DNA of 64,000 nt, taken from the NCBI GenBank assembly GCA_964471755.1, contig CAYYJM010000002.1, forward strand, positions 5,236 to 69,235. The letters are read 5' to 3'. Below, one piece after another: positions 7,751 to 17,234 of the stretch; the first letter of the stretch is position 1; the number at the start of each line of letters is the position of its first letter. Position numbers and translations under genes: made by a program. The stretch is from CAYYJM01 sp964471755. Its GTDB lineage: Bacteria; Planctomycetota; Planctomycetia; Gemmatales; Gemmataceae. A model generated the notes under the pieces. The model worked only from the letters and a program-made list of their open reading frames with translations, searched no databases and was not told the origin of the DNA.

Positions 7751-9544
7751 TCAGCCGACCGCGACGTACACGCCCGTCAACACCGCAGGATCGAAGACGA
7801 TGGAGCTGGCCAACACATCCTGGGTCACGCCGTCGAACACCTTGACGTGAGAGGGACCACCGATCCCCGCACCGGTGACGATCTCGGCGAAGCCGTCGTG
7901 ATTGAGGTCGCCAGCGGCCACACGCACCCCGCCCCCGAAATCGCCGTAGGCCTGGAAACTGGTCAGCAGGCTCGAATCGGCACCGCTGAAGACGCCGACG
8001 GTGGAACTGCCGGACCCGGCCCCGGTAATGACATCGGCCAGACCGTCGCCATTGACGTCGCCCGCACCGACGTAGACGCCACCACCGGGGGCCCCGATGG
8101 CCAGGAAGCTGGACAGCAGGGCGGCGTCGGTGATTTGCCCATCGGGCCCCACCAGGCCGAGAAGGGCACCATCGATCACCTGGACGTGCGGTCCGGCTCC
8201 GATGCCCGCACCGGTGATGACGTCGGCCAGGCCATCGCCGTTGGTGTCGCCGGCCGCCACGCGCACCCCGCCGGTGAAACTCGGAATGTAGGCGAAGAAA
8301 CTGGCCAGGAGGCTCTGATCGGCCCCGCTGAACACCTTGACATGCGGCCCGGCCCCGGCGTCGGCTCCGGTGATGATATCGGCGAAGCCGTCGCCGTTGA
8401 CATCGCCCGAGGCCACGAAGACCCCGCCGGCGAACCCGTCGTAGGCGAGGAAGCTGTGCAGCAGTCCGCCGGTGGCTCCGTCAAATACCTTGACGTGCGA
8501 TGCTCCGGGGCCAGAACCCGCGATGTAGTCGGCCACACCGTCACGGTTGACGTCGCCGGTGGCCACCCGGACTTCACCGCCGAAACCGGGGAACGGATCG
8601 GCAAAGGTGCCGGTGTCCGTCGGCGGGAAGGCGAAGGTTTTCACCTGGGCACCGAGGCCAGCTCCCGCACCGGCGGTGATGGTGGTGGCAGTACCGAAGT
8701 TCCAGTTGACGATCTCGGCCAACTGCGTTGGGGTCAGGCCCGTGAGAAGGCCGGCGGCGGTGACGGAGGTGTTACTGTCGAAGGTACTCACCGCCGTATT
8801 GGCATTGGCGACGGAATCGGAGAGCTGGCCGAAGACCAGGATGCGGCGTGTGGCCCCGGCTGGGACGGTGATGTCGTAGGAGTCGATGTAGGCGTCGTTC
8901 CCATCCCCGTTCACGGGATTGACACCCGGAGCGATGGCCGTCACCGGCAGCGATTCCACGGACCCGAAGCCGAAACGGACGAAGGTCAGGACCGGGTCGC
9001 CGCCCACGGTGCCGTCGCTGGTGATGAGGAAGCGATCGTTTGAATCCAGGAGGTTGTTGCCGTCGCTGGTGTTCTCGATGATCGTGTCGCTGTCCGAGCC
9101 GAGGTCGTGGCCGACGCTCGCGGTGGCGGAGATGGTGTTGGCGGTGGGGTTGGTGAAGGTGTACAGCGCGCGTATCGTTGCGGTGGCGGGGTCGAAGTAA
9201 TACTGCACGCTGACGTTCAGCCCAAACAGGGTGGCCGGGTCAGAGGTGACCGTGGTGCCGGTCAGATCCACCGTGCCGTCGGGGTCCGCGTAGGTTACGC
9301 CGTTGACCGCCATGATGAAGGCCCCGTCGTAGGCATCGCCCCGTCCGGGACCGGTCAGGCTGGCGTCGGAGATTCCGAATGCGTCCACGGAGCCGTTCTG
9401 CCCCACGAACGGACCCGAGGTGCTGTTGCTGACCGACCATTTCGCGCCGCCGGTGGTGACGGTGACCGGGAGGGCGAACGGGGCGGGGCAGTTGCGATCC
9501 TCCAGGCACTCCAGACGGAGTTTGGCGTAGGACGGGGTACTCAT
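7751..9544 (-). CDS. FG-GAP repeat surface/secreted protein with LEDR-type N-terminus
   Basis: 597 residues from the ATG at 9544 (AAGGAG 10 bp upstream). The N-terminus contains RLECLEDRNCPA, a short motif recurrent at the start of large exported planctomycete proteins, without a classical signal peptide. About residues 20-320 form a domain of unknown type. Residues about 320-590 hold five repeats of roughly 55 residues, each with a calcium-binding loop such as DVNGDGFADIITG followed by G-P-H-V-K-V-F. These are FG-GAP/integrin-type propeller blades. The protein ends in GVYVAVG, just where a sixth D-x-N-x-D-G loop would begin. Probably extracellular; function unknown. Confidence 0.85.
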   Translation of the reverse strand: MSTPSYAKLRLECLEDRNCPAPFALPVTVTTGGAKWSVSNSTSGPFVGQNGSVDAFGISDASLTGPGRGDAYDGAFIMAVNGVTYADPDGTVDLTGTTVTSDPATLFGLNVSVQYYFDPATATIRALYTFTNPTANTISATASVGHDLGSDSDTIIENTSDGNNLLDSNDRFLITSDGTVGGDPVLTFVRFGFGSVESLPVTAIAPGVNPVNGDGNDAYIDSYDITVPAGATRRILVFGQLSDSVANANTAVSTFDSNTSVTAAGLLTGLTPTQLAEIVNWNFGTATTITAGAGAGLGAQVKTFAFPPTDTGTFADPFPGFGGEVRVATGDVNRDGVADYIAGSGPGASHVKVFDGATGGLLHSFLAYDGFAGGVFVASGDVNGDGFADIITGADAGAGPHVKVFSGADQSLLASFFAYIPSFTGGVRVAAGDTNGDGLADVITGAGIGAGPHVQVIDGALLGLVGPDGQITDAALLSSFLAIGAPGGGVYVGAGDVNGDGLADVITGAGSGSSTVGVFSGADSSLLTSFQAYGDFGGGVRVAAGDLNHDGFAEIVTGAGIGGPSHVKVFDGVTQDVLASSIVFDPAVLTGVYVAVG

Positions 9545-9626
9545 GGGGGATGGCTCCTTGGGGATTCGCTGAAGGTTTAGAACACGATTCGTTCCCTCGA
9601 GATGGGTCTCACCTGAGTTCTTACCC

Positions 9627-9655
9627 GTACTACCCAGTTTTCCATTCGACCACAA
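9627..9655 (-). promoter_or_regulatory. Possible promoter for the FG-GAP gene
   Basis: On the minus strand TTGTGG (9650-9655) and TAGTAC (9627-9632) are separated by 17 bp, about 85 bp before the ATG at 9544, in an AT-richer stretch. Moderate match; pattern only. Confidence 0.35.
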
Positions 9656-9696
9656 GAAGTTTTCCTACTTTATCTGAAATGTTGTCAGGTTGCCTG

Positions 9697-11898
9697 TCAT
9701 CCGACCAGACCTCGCCTGTGGAGGTGATCGAGAAGCGGAGCCAGCATGCTCTCGTAACGCCGCCAGCGGGCCACCGAGCGCCGGTAGATGGGCTGGCGCA
9801 CCTGCGTCACGCTGGCGGTGCGTACCAGCCGTTCTGTCTGGTGGAAATGGAGACAGTCGTCGTGCCACTCCAGGCCCAGCCAGGCGATCAGCCGTCGGCT
9901 GGTGCCCTCGGCGTCTGCCACCAGCTGCTCGTAGTCAATCTCCAGCATTCGCCCTGGCAGCACCTGACGCCAGTGGTCAGTCACGCGGACATACTGTTCC
10001 AGCCGGTGAGCGATGTGTTCCAGGTCCACCGACCAGAGTAAATAGGCAAAGTTGGTAAGCCAGCACGACAGGGCCACGTCGCGCAGATCACGACGGCAGT
10101 GGATGATCCGGGCTTCCGGAAAGAGGGCGGCCAGATAGCCGACGAGCTGATAATTGTCCGGGAGCTTATCGACGATGCGCGCTGCCACGTCGCCATCCAG
10201 TTCGGCCAGCTGTTGCAGGTGCCACTCGGCCGACTGCTGGACGATCTCCGGCGTGATGCTGGCGCAGCATTCCACCGCCTGTTCCGGTAATGGTCGGCCG
10301 CTGTGCCCCATCAGCCCGGGCAGCCGACTCAGGCCGAGGGAAGCGAAGGTCCGTTCGCCGGCACCGAAGACCCGGGGATGGCTGGCCAGGATCTGTTCGG
10401 TCAACGTGGTGCCCGAGCGTGGCATGCCGACGACGAAGACCGGCCGTTCGGATGCCAGGCCGAAGGAGCCGACACGCAGGAAGAATTCGGACGTGAACAC
10501 CTCCAGAAGTCGATCTACGAAGGCGGTATGGGCCTGGGGATCATAGGTCTTGTTCCGTTCGCTCCAGTGGGCTTTCTGCAGGGCATTGGCCCGGACCATG
10601 TGTTCGGCGGCCCGCTCGTAGTGCCCCTGGCCATCCTGGACCTGGGCCAGTCCGTAGTGCAGCGTGGCCTGTCTTCCTGCGGACAACAGGGGATCTGCTA
10701 ACAGGGCTTCCAGACGGACGAAGTCCTCCTCGGGCAGTTGACCGCGCAGCGTCGTGGCCAGGCCGCCCAGCGCGGGCACGCAGCGAGGGTTTCGCCTGAG
10801 GGCGTCGCGATAACTACGAACCGAACCGTCCAGGTCGCCGGCCGAGGCAAGGACTCGACCCAGGTCGGCATGAATGCCAGCCATCTCGGGCCGAAGCTGC
10901 GTCGCGTGCTGGTAACAGGCGACCGCACCGCCGGCTTCCCCTTGATCCCAGAGCGCCTGGCCCAGGCCGATGTGGGCCTCCATGTAGGCCGGATACTCCC
11001 GGAGAATCTGCCGATACTGGCTGATGGCTCCCTCGACCTGGCCCGCCTCGCGCAAGGCATCTGCTCGGGTACAGCGAGCGTAGAGCAAGGTCGGCTCCAG
11101 CCGCAGCGCTCGCTCATACCAGCCCAGGGCTTCGGCCAGGTCGCCCATCTCCTGCCAGGCTCGGCCAATGTTCGCCGCCAGCATGGCGGAACGGGGAGCC
11201 AGTTCCAGTGCGTGTTCAAAGGCGGTCATGGCCTCGGCGAACTGGCCCAGGTCACGCAGGCATCGCCCCAGGCAGATGAACGCCTCGGCCAGGTCCGGCT
11301 GGATCGCCGTCGCCTGGCGGCAGTGTTCGACCGCCTCAGTCGGCTGGCCCCGGAGCAGCAGCAGTGGACCGAGATTGCAGTGTGCGTGAGCCGAATGGGG
11401 GTTCAATCGCAGGGCCTCCTGATAGGCTGCGACGGCGGCCTGGACCTTCCCCTGTTCGCGCCGGGCATCGGCCAGATGGCCGTGGAAGCGGGCGTCTCGC
11501 GGTTGCAGGCGGACGGCCTCGGCAAACTGTTCCTCCGCCTCCTGCCAGCGCTGCCGGGCGAAGGCCACGACGCCGAGATTGTTGCGAGCCTCGGCATAAT
11601 CGGGCCGCAGTTGCAGAGCGGCCTGGTAGCACTCGGCGGCGGTGTCGAGGTTTCCCAGGGCGCGATGGGCCTCGCCCAGATTGCAGTGAAAGGCAGCGGC
11701 ACCGGGTTGGAGGGTGATGGCTCGACCGATCAGGTCAACGGCCTCCTGATGGTGGCCCTGTTGATGGCGGGCCACGCCCAGCAGGTGGAGAACCTCCGGA
11801 TGGTTGGGAGTGTGCCGCAGGAGGTGCTGGTACAGCTGCACGGCCTCCGCCAGGCGTCCCTGCTGATGAAGGGCGAGCGCGGTGTGCAGATTTGACAT
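9697..11898 (-). CDS. TPR-repeat protein fused to a sulfotransferase domain
   Basis: 733 residues. Residues about 1-450 are around twelve tetratricopeptide repeats with the usual G-x-x-x-A-x-x-x-Y-x-x-A-L spacing. From about residue 480 comes a sulfotransferase domain: VFVVGMPRSGTTLTEQIL is the 5'-phosphosulfate-binding loop for PAPS, HPRVFGAGE follows, and IIHCRRDLRDVALSCW matches the 3'-phosphate-binding region. It should transfer sulfate from PAPS to a protein, glycan or lipid, with the TPR part selecting partners. AGGAG precedes the ATG. It lies 40 bp downstream of the LRR gene on the same strand, so co-transcription is possible. Such fusions are common in planctomycetes and cyanobacteria. 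Confidence 0.88.
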   Translation of the reverse strand: MSNLHTALALHQQGRLAEAVQLYQHLLRHTPNHPEVLHLLGVARHQQGHHQEAVDLIGRAITLQPGAAAFHCNLGEAHRALGNLDTAAECYQAALQLRPDYAEARNNLGVVAFARQRWQEAEEQFAEAVRLQPRDARFHGHLADARREQGKVQAAVAAYQEALRLNPHSAHAHCNLGPLLLLRGQPTEAVEHCRQATAIQPDLAEAFICLGRCLRDLGQFAEAMTAFEHALELAPRSAMLAANIGRAWQEMGDLAEALGWYERALRLEPTLLYARCTRADALREAGQVEGAISQYRQILREYPAYMEAHIGLGQALWDQGEAGGAVACYQHATQLRPEMAGIHADLGRVLASAGDLDGSVRSYRDALRRNPRCVPALGGLATTLRGQLPEEDFVRLEALLADPLLSAGRQATLHYGLAQVQDGQGHYERAAEHMVRANALQKAHWSERNKTYDPQAHTAFVDRLLEVFTSEFFLRVGSFGLASERPVFVVGMPRSGTTLTEQILASHPRVFGAGERTFASLGLSRLPGLMGHSGRPLPEQAVECCASITPEIVQQSAEWHLQQLAELDGDVAARIVDKLPDNYQLVGYLAALFPEARIIHCRRDLRDVALSCWLTNFAYLLWSVDLEHIAHRLEQYVRVTDHWRQVLPGRMLEIDYEQLVADAEGTSRRLIAWLGLEWHDDCLHFHQTERLVRTASVTQVRQPIYRRSVARWRRYESMLAPLLDHLHRRGLVG

Positions 11899-11937
11899 GA
11901 GCCGTCTCCTACCGGAAAAGCGATCCCAGCCGGCACC

Positions 11938-13362
11938 TCAGAGCCAGACGTCGCCGAAGCGCCGCACCAGCGCCTCCTTGACCGGGTCGCTGAACGGATT
12001 GCCGAGGACTTCCAGTCGGGTGATCGCGCCGAGGTGTGGCGACTCCAGCAATGCCTGAGCCCCGGCGTCGGTGAGGTCGTTATACGACAGGGTCAGTTTC
12101 GTCAGCCGCGAGCTGGCCGGGCTGCCGGCGATGAGGTGGGCCCCCGCATCGCCGATCTGGCAGCGCCACAGGTCGAGATCCCGCAATCGGGGCAGGCTGG
12201 CCGCGACGATGGCCGTGACCCCTTCCCGGCCAATCGGGTTGTTGCTCAGATCGATCTTGCCCAGCCGGCCGAGGTGCGGCGAGGCGACCAGGGCGGCTAG
12301 CCCTTCCGGGCCGATGGAGTTGTGCAGGAGTTTGAGAACCTCGACACTCGCCAGACCCGGCCACTCGGCCAGGGCCCGCATGCCGCCGTCGCCGAGGCCG
12401 TTCCTGCTCAGGTCGAGTTTTTGCATCGACCGCCACGGGGCACCGGCCAGCACCTGCATGCCGGCATCTCCAAGGCTCGTCCCCTGCAACTGGAGAGAGA
12501 GCAGCCCGGTCAGGTATTGCGACCGTGCCAGATGGGCCAGTCCCTCCACACCGACGTAGCCGTTCAGGCTCAGTTCGCGCAGGCTGGCGAGGTTCGGTGC
12601 CGTGGCGAGGACCGCATAGCTATCAGGAGCCGTCTCTCCCAGCGGCAGATACAGGTGCGTCAGCCGGGTGAGGTGAGGCGACTCCGCCAGTGCCCGCACA
12701 CCCTCGGGCGTGAACGGCCCGCAATTGACCGCGTAGAATTGGGTCAGGTTCGCCAGGTGCGGCGATGAGGCCAGCAGGACGAGGGCGACATCATCGAGAT
12801 CGGCATCGAAGAAGTCGAGCTGGGCCAGGTTGCGGACGTGGAGGCTCTCGGCGATCGTCCGGACCACCTCGACCGGGCGAGTCATGTCGAAGAAATTCAG
12901 GGCCCGCAGCCGGAGCGCTGCCGGGTCGCCGAGCAGGGCGGCGACCGTGGCCGGGCTGGCGTCGTCAAGGGTGATCTCCCGAATCGGGCCGGCCGCGAAC
13001 AGGGCGGTCGTCCGCCGCGCCCGGTCGGGCTTCCTCCACCTGGACAGATTGATCCGGGCCTGAGAGATGAAGCCGCGCTCGAAGCCGGAGAACGTCACCC
13101 CGGCGATGGGTTGTACTTCGGCCAGCCAGCGTTCGCCGTGTTCGCGCTCCAGTTCCTTCTCTCGCCGGACGAGAGCCGCTCGCTCCGGGTCGTCCTCCGC
13201 CAGCGCCGCCAGCCGGCATTGCAGGCGGATGAACTCGGCGCGGTCGGGGTCGCCGTGGTCGTCGAGCCAGTCGGAGTAGATCAGGCGCGGCGCGTCGTCG
13301 TCGGGGAGATCGACGATGACGCGCAAAAACACGTCGGCCATCGTGGGCGCTTTCCTCGCCAT
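11938..13362 (-). CDS. TIGR02996-domain protein with leucine-rich repeats
   Basis: 474 residues. Residues about 8-50 match the Gemmata-type repeat-companion domain (DDDAPRLIYSDWLDDHGDPD, then R-A-E-F-I-R-L-Q). From about residue 150 to the end there are roughly ten leucine-rich repeats of the ribonuclease-inhibitor kind (L-x-x-L-x-L-x-x-N-x-I/L-G-x-x-G). No signal peptide or enzyme motif; probably an intracellular protein-binding scaffold. GGAGG lies 9 bp before the ATG at 13362. A second protein of the same architecture is at 55301-56728. Confidence 0.85.
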   Translation of the reverse strand: MARKAPTMADVFLRVIVDLPDDDAPRLIYSDWLDDHGDPDRAEFIRLQCRLAALAEDDPERAALVRREKELEREHGERWLAEVQPIAGVTFSGFERGFISQARINLSRWRKPDRARRTTALFAAGPIREITLDDASPATVAALLGDPAALRLRALNFFDMTRPVEVVRTIAESLHVRNLAQLDFFDADLDDVALVLLASSPHLANLTQFYAVNCGPFTPEGVRALAESPHLTRLTHLYLPLGETAPDSYAVLATAPNLASLRELSLNGYVGVEGLAHLARSQYLTGLLSLQLQGTSLGDAGMQVLAGAPWRSMQKLDLSRNGLGDGGMRALAEWPGLASVEVLKLLHNSIGPEGLAALVASPHLGRLGKIDLSNNPIGREGVTAIVAASLPRLRDLDLWRCQIGDAGAHLIAGSPASSRLTKLTLSYNDLTDAGAQALLESPHLGAITRLEVLGNPFSDPVKEALVRRFGDVWL

Positions 13363-13439
13363 GTCGTCACCTCCTCGCGGTTGAGTTGAGCACCGCAGGG
13401 ATGGTATATTGCCTCCGGTTCGTTCCAGGAGGTATCGTC

Positions 13440-13997
13440 GTGTCCACCGCCACCGCGCAGCTGATCACGGCCGAGGAGTTCTTTCGCATGCCGGCCCCGC
13501 CGGACGGGTCGCTCCAGGAACTCGTCCGTGGAAGGGTCGAAACCATGCCCCCACCGAGTACCTATCACGGCGTCTGTTGCATGGAAATCGGCTTCCGCAT
13601 GCGGTTGTACCTGAAAGAACATCCGATCGGCTGGGTCGCCAGCAACGACAGCGGCTTCATCACCGAGCGTGATCCGGACACCGTTCGCGGGCCGGACCTC
13701 TCCTTCTGGACGCGCGAACGGCTGCCGCAACTGCCGATGGAGGGCTACGTCGCCCTTGCACCGGACCTCGTCGCCGAGGTGCTTTCGCCGCACGACTTTT
13801 TCGCCCGGTTCCAGCGGAAGCTATTGCACTACCTGCACCACAAGGTCCGCCTCATCTGGGTGCTGGTGCCGGACGATCGCAGCGTCGGCGTCTACCGACC
13901 GGGGTGCGATCCTGTCCTGCTGAGTAATTCCGACGAACTGACCGGCGACGACGTCCTGCCCGGCTTCCGCTGCCGGGTGAGCGAACTCTTCCCGTGA
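13440..13997 (+). CDS. Uma2-family putative endonuclease (DUF820, PD-(D/E)XK fold)
   Basis: 185 residues from a GTG at 13440, chosen because AGGAGG (13427-13432) sits 7 bp upstream; an earlier TTG at 13386 has no RBS. Core motifs: GPDLSFW (the Asp of PD) and LVAEVLSPHD (the E-V of the (D/E)XK strand), then a long helix and LIWVLVPDDRSVGVYRP. Uma2 proteins are plentiful in cyanobacteria and planctomycetes and resemble restriction-endonuclease folds, but their biological role is not established. It is divergent from the LRR gene and followed after 2 bp by a palindrome. Confidence 0.85.
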   Translation: MSTATAQLITAEEFFRMPAPPDGSLQELVRGRVETMPPPSTYHGVCCMEIGFRMRLYLKEHPIGWVASNDSGFITERDPDTVRGPDLSFWTRERLPQLPMEGYVALAPDLVAEVLSPHDFFARFQRKLLHYLHHKVRLIWVLVPDDRSVGVYRPGCDPVLLSNSDELTGDDVLPGFRCRVSELFP

Positions 13998-13999
13998 GC

Positions 14000-14075
14000 T
14001 TCTTCATTTAGCCGCCGGCTTGCCGGCGGTCTTCGTCGCGAATACCCGCCGGCAAGCCGGCGGCTAAATGAAGAA
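14000..14075. repeat. Perfect 30-bp inverted repeat, family C (TTTAGCCGCCGGCTTGCCGG)
   Basis: Arms 14000-14029 and 14046-14075 are exact reverse complements with a 16-bp spacer. Each arm ends in its own palindrome CCGCCGGC-TT-GCCGGCGG. It begins 2 bp after the Uma2 stop codon. A shortened relative lies at 52555-52596. Confidence 0.95.
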
Positions 14076-14160
14076 CGCCACCAACCTTGTTCCCACCCAT
14101 GCCGTCGTGGTAGACGTGGAGAGGTGCCGGCGTCCCAGCGCCGCATCCGGAGCGACGTCT

Positions 14161-14418
14161 GTGATTCAGCCTTCCGAAATCTCTCGCCGGATCGATCGGC
14201 TCGACCAGCTCATGCGCGGTCTGTCGCGCGAGGTTCTCCTCTGGCAGCGCGGCAACGATCCACTCCTGTACACCGAACGGCAGGCTTACCTCGAAGCGAT
14301 CCAGGACGCCCTTGCCGGTATCGAGGCCGCTCGCGTCGTCCTCGTCCGCGCTCGCCAACGGCTCGACGCCGCTACACCTGGATCTTCTGCCAGCGACCCG
14401 AGGCAAACCGAATCGTGA
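14161..14418 (+). CDS. Small hypothetical protein
   Basis: 85 residues from a GTG at 14161 (GGAG about 8 bp upstream); an in-frame ATG at 14068 would add 31 poorly structured residues and start inside the palindrome. The protein is strongly charged and predicted all-helical (ISRRIDRLDQLMRGLSREV, then L-E-A-I-Q-D-A-L-A-G-I-E). I recognise no family. Its last 47 bp overlap the 3' end of the convergent MATE gene. It may be real or chance coding; the amphipathic helix pattern favours a real gene. Confidence 0.5.
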   Translation: MIQPSEISRRIDRLDQLMRGLSREVLLWQRGNDPLLYTERQAYLEAIQDALAGIEAARVVLVRARQRLDAATPGSSASDPRQTES

Positions 14419-15859
14419 AGAACACGCCGCGGAGCAGGATGTCCGTCACCATCGCCAGCCAGGCACCGATCAGACCGAGGCCCATCCCCGGCACCACGCC
14501 GAGCGGGCCAAGATCGACCGCGTCCAGCGTCAGATAGTACGCCAGCGGGATACGCACGGCGAAGAAGCCGATCGCCGTGAACAGCAGCGGGATGCGCGTG
14601 TCACCGGCACCGCGCAGGGCGGCCGTCAGGATGATGCACGCCGCCAGGGCCGGCATCGCGAACGCCACCAGACGCAGCACCGGCACGCCCGCCCGGACGA
14701 TCGGCTCCTGCGTCTGATCCGGACAGAAAAGCTGGAACATCGGCTCGGCCAGCGTGAAGAAGACGACGCCCATCAGGCTCATGGTTGCCGCTCCCATCGC
14801 GAACGCCGTCCAGCCGCTGGCGGACGCCCGATCCGGCCGACGCGCTCCCAGCCCCTGGCCGACCAGGGCCATCGCCGAGGTGCCGAACGCCGCCCCGGAG
14901 AGATAGCCCAGCGCCTCCCAGTAGATGGCGATGCCGTGCGCTCCACTGGCCGCCTCGCCGAGCTGGTTGACGATCGACAGAAACCAGAGTTGCCCGGCGG
15001 CCAGGGCCAGGCTGTCCAGCGCCGCCGGCACGCTGACCCGAAGCAGCCGACGTTGCAGGTCCCACACGGGTAACAGTTGACGCCAGCGCAGCGCCAGGCC
15101 GGCTCGCCCCCACGCCAGCAGCGTCAGCACGAAGAGCGCTCCGACCGAATGGGCCAGGGCCGTGCCGATGGCGATGCCCGCGAAGCCGAACGCCGGCACC
15201 GGTCCACCACCATGGAAGAAGAGCCAGGCCAGCGGCACGTTGACGACCGAGACGACGGCCAGGACGAGCAGGCCGGAGCGCGTGTCGCCCGCACCGACCA
15301 GGCAGGCGATGCCGGCCGCCTCGACCACCTGGAAGACGAGCAGGGCGAACAGCGGATTGAGATAGCTCAGCGCGAGATCGGCCGACGCCCCGTGGAGTTG
15401 CATCGCCGCCAGGAGCGTCGGCATGCCGAGCAGGCCGACCACCGATCCGAGCAGGCCAAAGACCGCTCCCAGGAAGATCGACTGATTCGTGAAATGGATC
15501 GCCGCCACGCGGTCGCGGGCCCCGACGCAGCGCGCGACCAGGGCCGTGCTGCCGACGACGACCAGGACGTTGTAGCTGGACAGGAAGAAGCCGAGATAGC
15601 TGGCCGTGGTCAGGGCCGACTGGGCGGCCAGTGGATCATCGGCCTGAGCCTGAAGGAACCAGCCGGCCAGGAGTCGATCGGAGAAGCCGACGCTCAGGTT
15701 GAGCAGTTGCTGCAACAGGGCTGGCCAGGCGAGCATCAGGACCAGGGCCCAGACGGGCACGGCCGGGTCGAACGCCGGCGGTTCCGGCGTCGGAGCGGTG
15801 GGATCGGCGGGCACCTCGGTCAGGGCCGGGTTCTCGCCGCTCAGGCGATGATCGTCCAC
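14372..15859 (-). CDS. MATE-family multidrug/toxin efflux transporter
   Basis: 495 residues with twelve predicted membrane helices in two halves, after a 35-residue proline-rich cytoplasmic leader. The first half contains AWPALLQQLLNLSVGFSDRL, typical of helix 1 in MATE/NorM proteins, and the second half shows the mirrored VSVPAALDSLALAAGQLWF. A-L-R-G-A-G-D-T-R before helix 11 is also characteristic. Such pumps export cationic drugs or metabolites using sodium or proton gradients. Its start overlaps the end of the S4-domain gene by 19 bp, which suggests translational coupling. Confidence 0.9.
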   Translation of the reverse strand: MDDHRLSGENPALTEVPADPTAPTPEPPAFDPAVPVWALVLMLAWPALLQQLLNLSVGFSDRLLAGWFLQAQADDPLAAQSALTTASYLGFFLSSYNVLVVVGSTALVARCVGARDRVAAIHFTNQSIFLGAVFGLLGSVVGLLGMPTLLAAMQLHGASADLALSYLNPLFALLVFQVVEAAGIACLVGAGDTRSGLLVLAVVSVVNVPLAWLFFHGGGPVPAFGFAGIAIGTALAHSVGALFVLTLLAWGRAGLALRWRQLLPVWDLQRRLLRVSVPAALDSLALAAGQLWFLSIVNQLGEAASGAHGIAIYWEALGYLSGAAFGTSAMALVGQGLGARRPDRASASGWTAFAMGAATMSLMGVVFFTLAEPMFQLFCPDQTQEPIVRAGVPVLRLVAFAMPALAACIILTAALRGAGDTRIPLLFTAIGFFAVRIPLAYYLTLDAVDLGPLGVVPGMGLGLIGAWLAMVTDILLRGVFFTIRFASGRWQKIQV

Positions 15860-16065
15860 TCCGGGCCTCCTGCCGGGCCGAACCGATCGCCGAGACGCAG
15901 CTTGCGGCCCGGCTGCGTGACGACCTCGCCGTTGACGCGAAAGCCGCCCTCACGGATGAGGATCTTGGCCGCCCCGCCCGTGCCGACCAGCCCCACGCGT
16001 TTCAGCGCCTGAGCCAGGGTGATGTACTCGTCTCGGAGGGTTAATGTTGCTGGCTCATCTGGCAT
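15841..16065 (-). CDS. Small S4-domain RNA-binding protein (YaaA/RlbA-like)
   Basis: 74 residues from the ATG at 16065; a GTG at 16086 is an alternative start. The sequence is a single S4 domain: ITLAQALKRVGLVGTGGAAK, then LIREGGFRVNGEVVTQPGRK and L-R-L-G-D-R-F. Stand-alone S4 proteins of this size resemble YaaA of Firmicutes and ribosome-associated heat-shock-type proteins. They bind RNA, but their exact role is often unknown. Coupled by a 19-bp overlap to the MATE gene, with no obvious functional link. Confidence 0.85.
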   Translation of the reverse strand: MPDEPATLTLRDEYITLAQALKRVGLVGTGGAAKILIREGGFRVNGEVVTQPGRKLRLGDRFGPAGGPEWTIIA

Positions 16066-16277
16066 GGAAATCCGCCTCGCTGCCACGAATGCTTCCGTCT
16101 TCCATCAATATAGACACCGGCTTGCCGATGGTTCGACGAACCCGGGACGAACGCCTCGCACTTTTCGCTACTTTTCGCTGGACGCGGGCCTAGAATGAGG
16201 GTACAGACGCAAGGCCGTCTCTTAAATCGCTGGATGTGGGTTGGCCTCCGCCACATAAAAAACAAGGACCTCCTGCC

Positions 16278-17228
16278 ATGCAAGACATCATCGACGAGAT
16301 CCAGGCACTCAAGAAGCGTGAAGACGCCACCATTCTCGCACACTACTATCAGGAAGGCGAGATCCAGGCGCTGGCCGACTACGCCGGCGACAGCCTGAAC
16401 CTGGCCCGGGCCGCTACCAGGGTCACCACGAGTACCATCGTCTTCTGCGGCGTTCACTTCATGGCCGAGACGGCGAAGATCCTCAACCCGAGCAAGCGCG
16501 TCCTGATGCCCGATCTGCAGGCCGGCTGCTCGCTCGCCGACAGCTGCCCGGCTCCGAAACTGGCCCGCTTCCAGGAGATGCTGCGCATCAACGGCCGACG
16601 ATTCCAGACCGTGACGTACATCAACAGCAGTGCCGCCGTCAAGGCCCTGTCCGACTGGATCGTCACCAGCGGCAACGCCGAGGAGATCATTCGCCGCGTG
16701 CCGCCGGAGTACGAAATTCTCTTCGCTCCGGATCGCCATCTCGGCCAGTATCTCCAGGAAGTGACCGGCCGGAAGATGATCCTCTGGGATGGTGCCTGCA
16801 TGGTCCACGAAATCTTCAGCGTCGGCGATCTGCTCGCCCAGAAGCGTAAGATTCCCGGAGCCATCACGATCGCGCACCCGGAGTGCCCGGCCAACATCCG
16901 CGAACACTCCGACTACGTCGGCGGCACCGAGGCGATGGTTCGCTACGTCGCGAAGTTCACTGAACCGACCGACTTCCTCGTCGCCACCGAGGCGAACATG
17001 ATGTGGCAGTTGCAGAGTCGGTATCCGCAGCATCGCTTTCATGGCGTGCCGGGTATCTCCTGTGCCTGTAACAAGTGCCCGCACATGGCCCGTAACACGC
17101 TGGAGAAACTCCGCGACTGTCTGCTTCACGGCGAACCGGAGGTCGTCTGGGATCCGGTCTTCGACCGGGCGAAGGAGGCCATCGAACGGAGCCTGCTCCG
17201 GCCGGCCGAGGTGGTCGGGACGAGGTGA
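16278..17228 (+). CDS. nadA: Quinolinate synthase A
   Basis: 316 residues from the ATG at 16278 (AAGGA at 16264-16268). NadA condenses iminoaspartate with dihydroxyacetone phosphate to quinolinate in de novo NAD synthesis, using a [4Fe-4S] cluster. The three cluster cysteines are in FCGVHFMAETAK, WDGACMVHE and SCACNKCPHM. LAHYYQEGEIQ and ADYAGDSLNLA in the N-terminal domain are also classic. No nadB or nadC is seen nearby. The CBM9-like gene starts 6 bp after the stop, so the two are probably co-transcribed without an evident functional link. Confidence 0.97.
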   Translation: MQDIIDEIQALKKREDATILAHYYQEGEIQALADYAGDSLNLARAATRVTTSTIVFCGVHFMAETAKILNPSKRVLMPDLQAGCSLADSCPAPKLARFQEMLRINGRRFQTVTYINSSAAVKALSDWIVTSGNAEEIIRRVPPEYEILFAPDRHLGQYLQEVTGRKMILWDGACMVHEIFSVGDLLAQKRKIPGAITIAHPECPANIREHSDYVGGTEAMVRYVAKFTEPTDFLVATEANMMWQLQSRYPQHRFHGVPGISCACNKCPHMARNTLEKLRDCLLHGEPEVVWDPVFDRAKEAIERSLLRPAEVVGTR

Positions 17229-17234
17229 TATGGC

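Noticed and set aside
13440..13997. Restriction-modification or defence locus around the Uma2-type nuclease
   Set aside because: No methyltransferase, specificity subunit or other defence gene adjoins it; Uma2 proteins are common single genes in this phylum.
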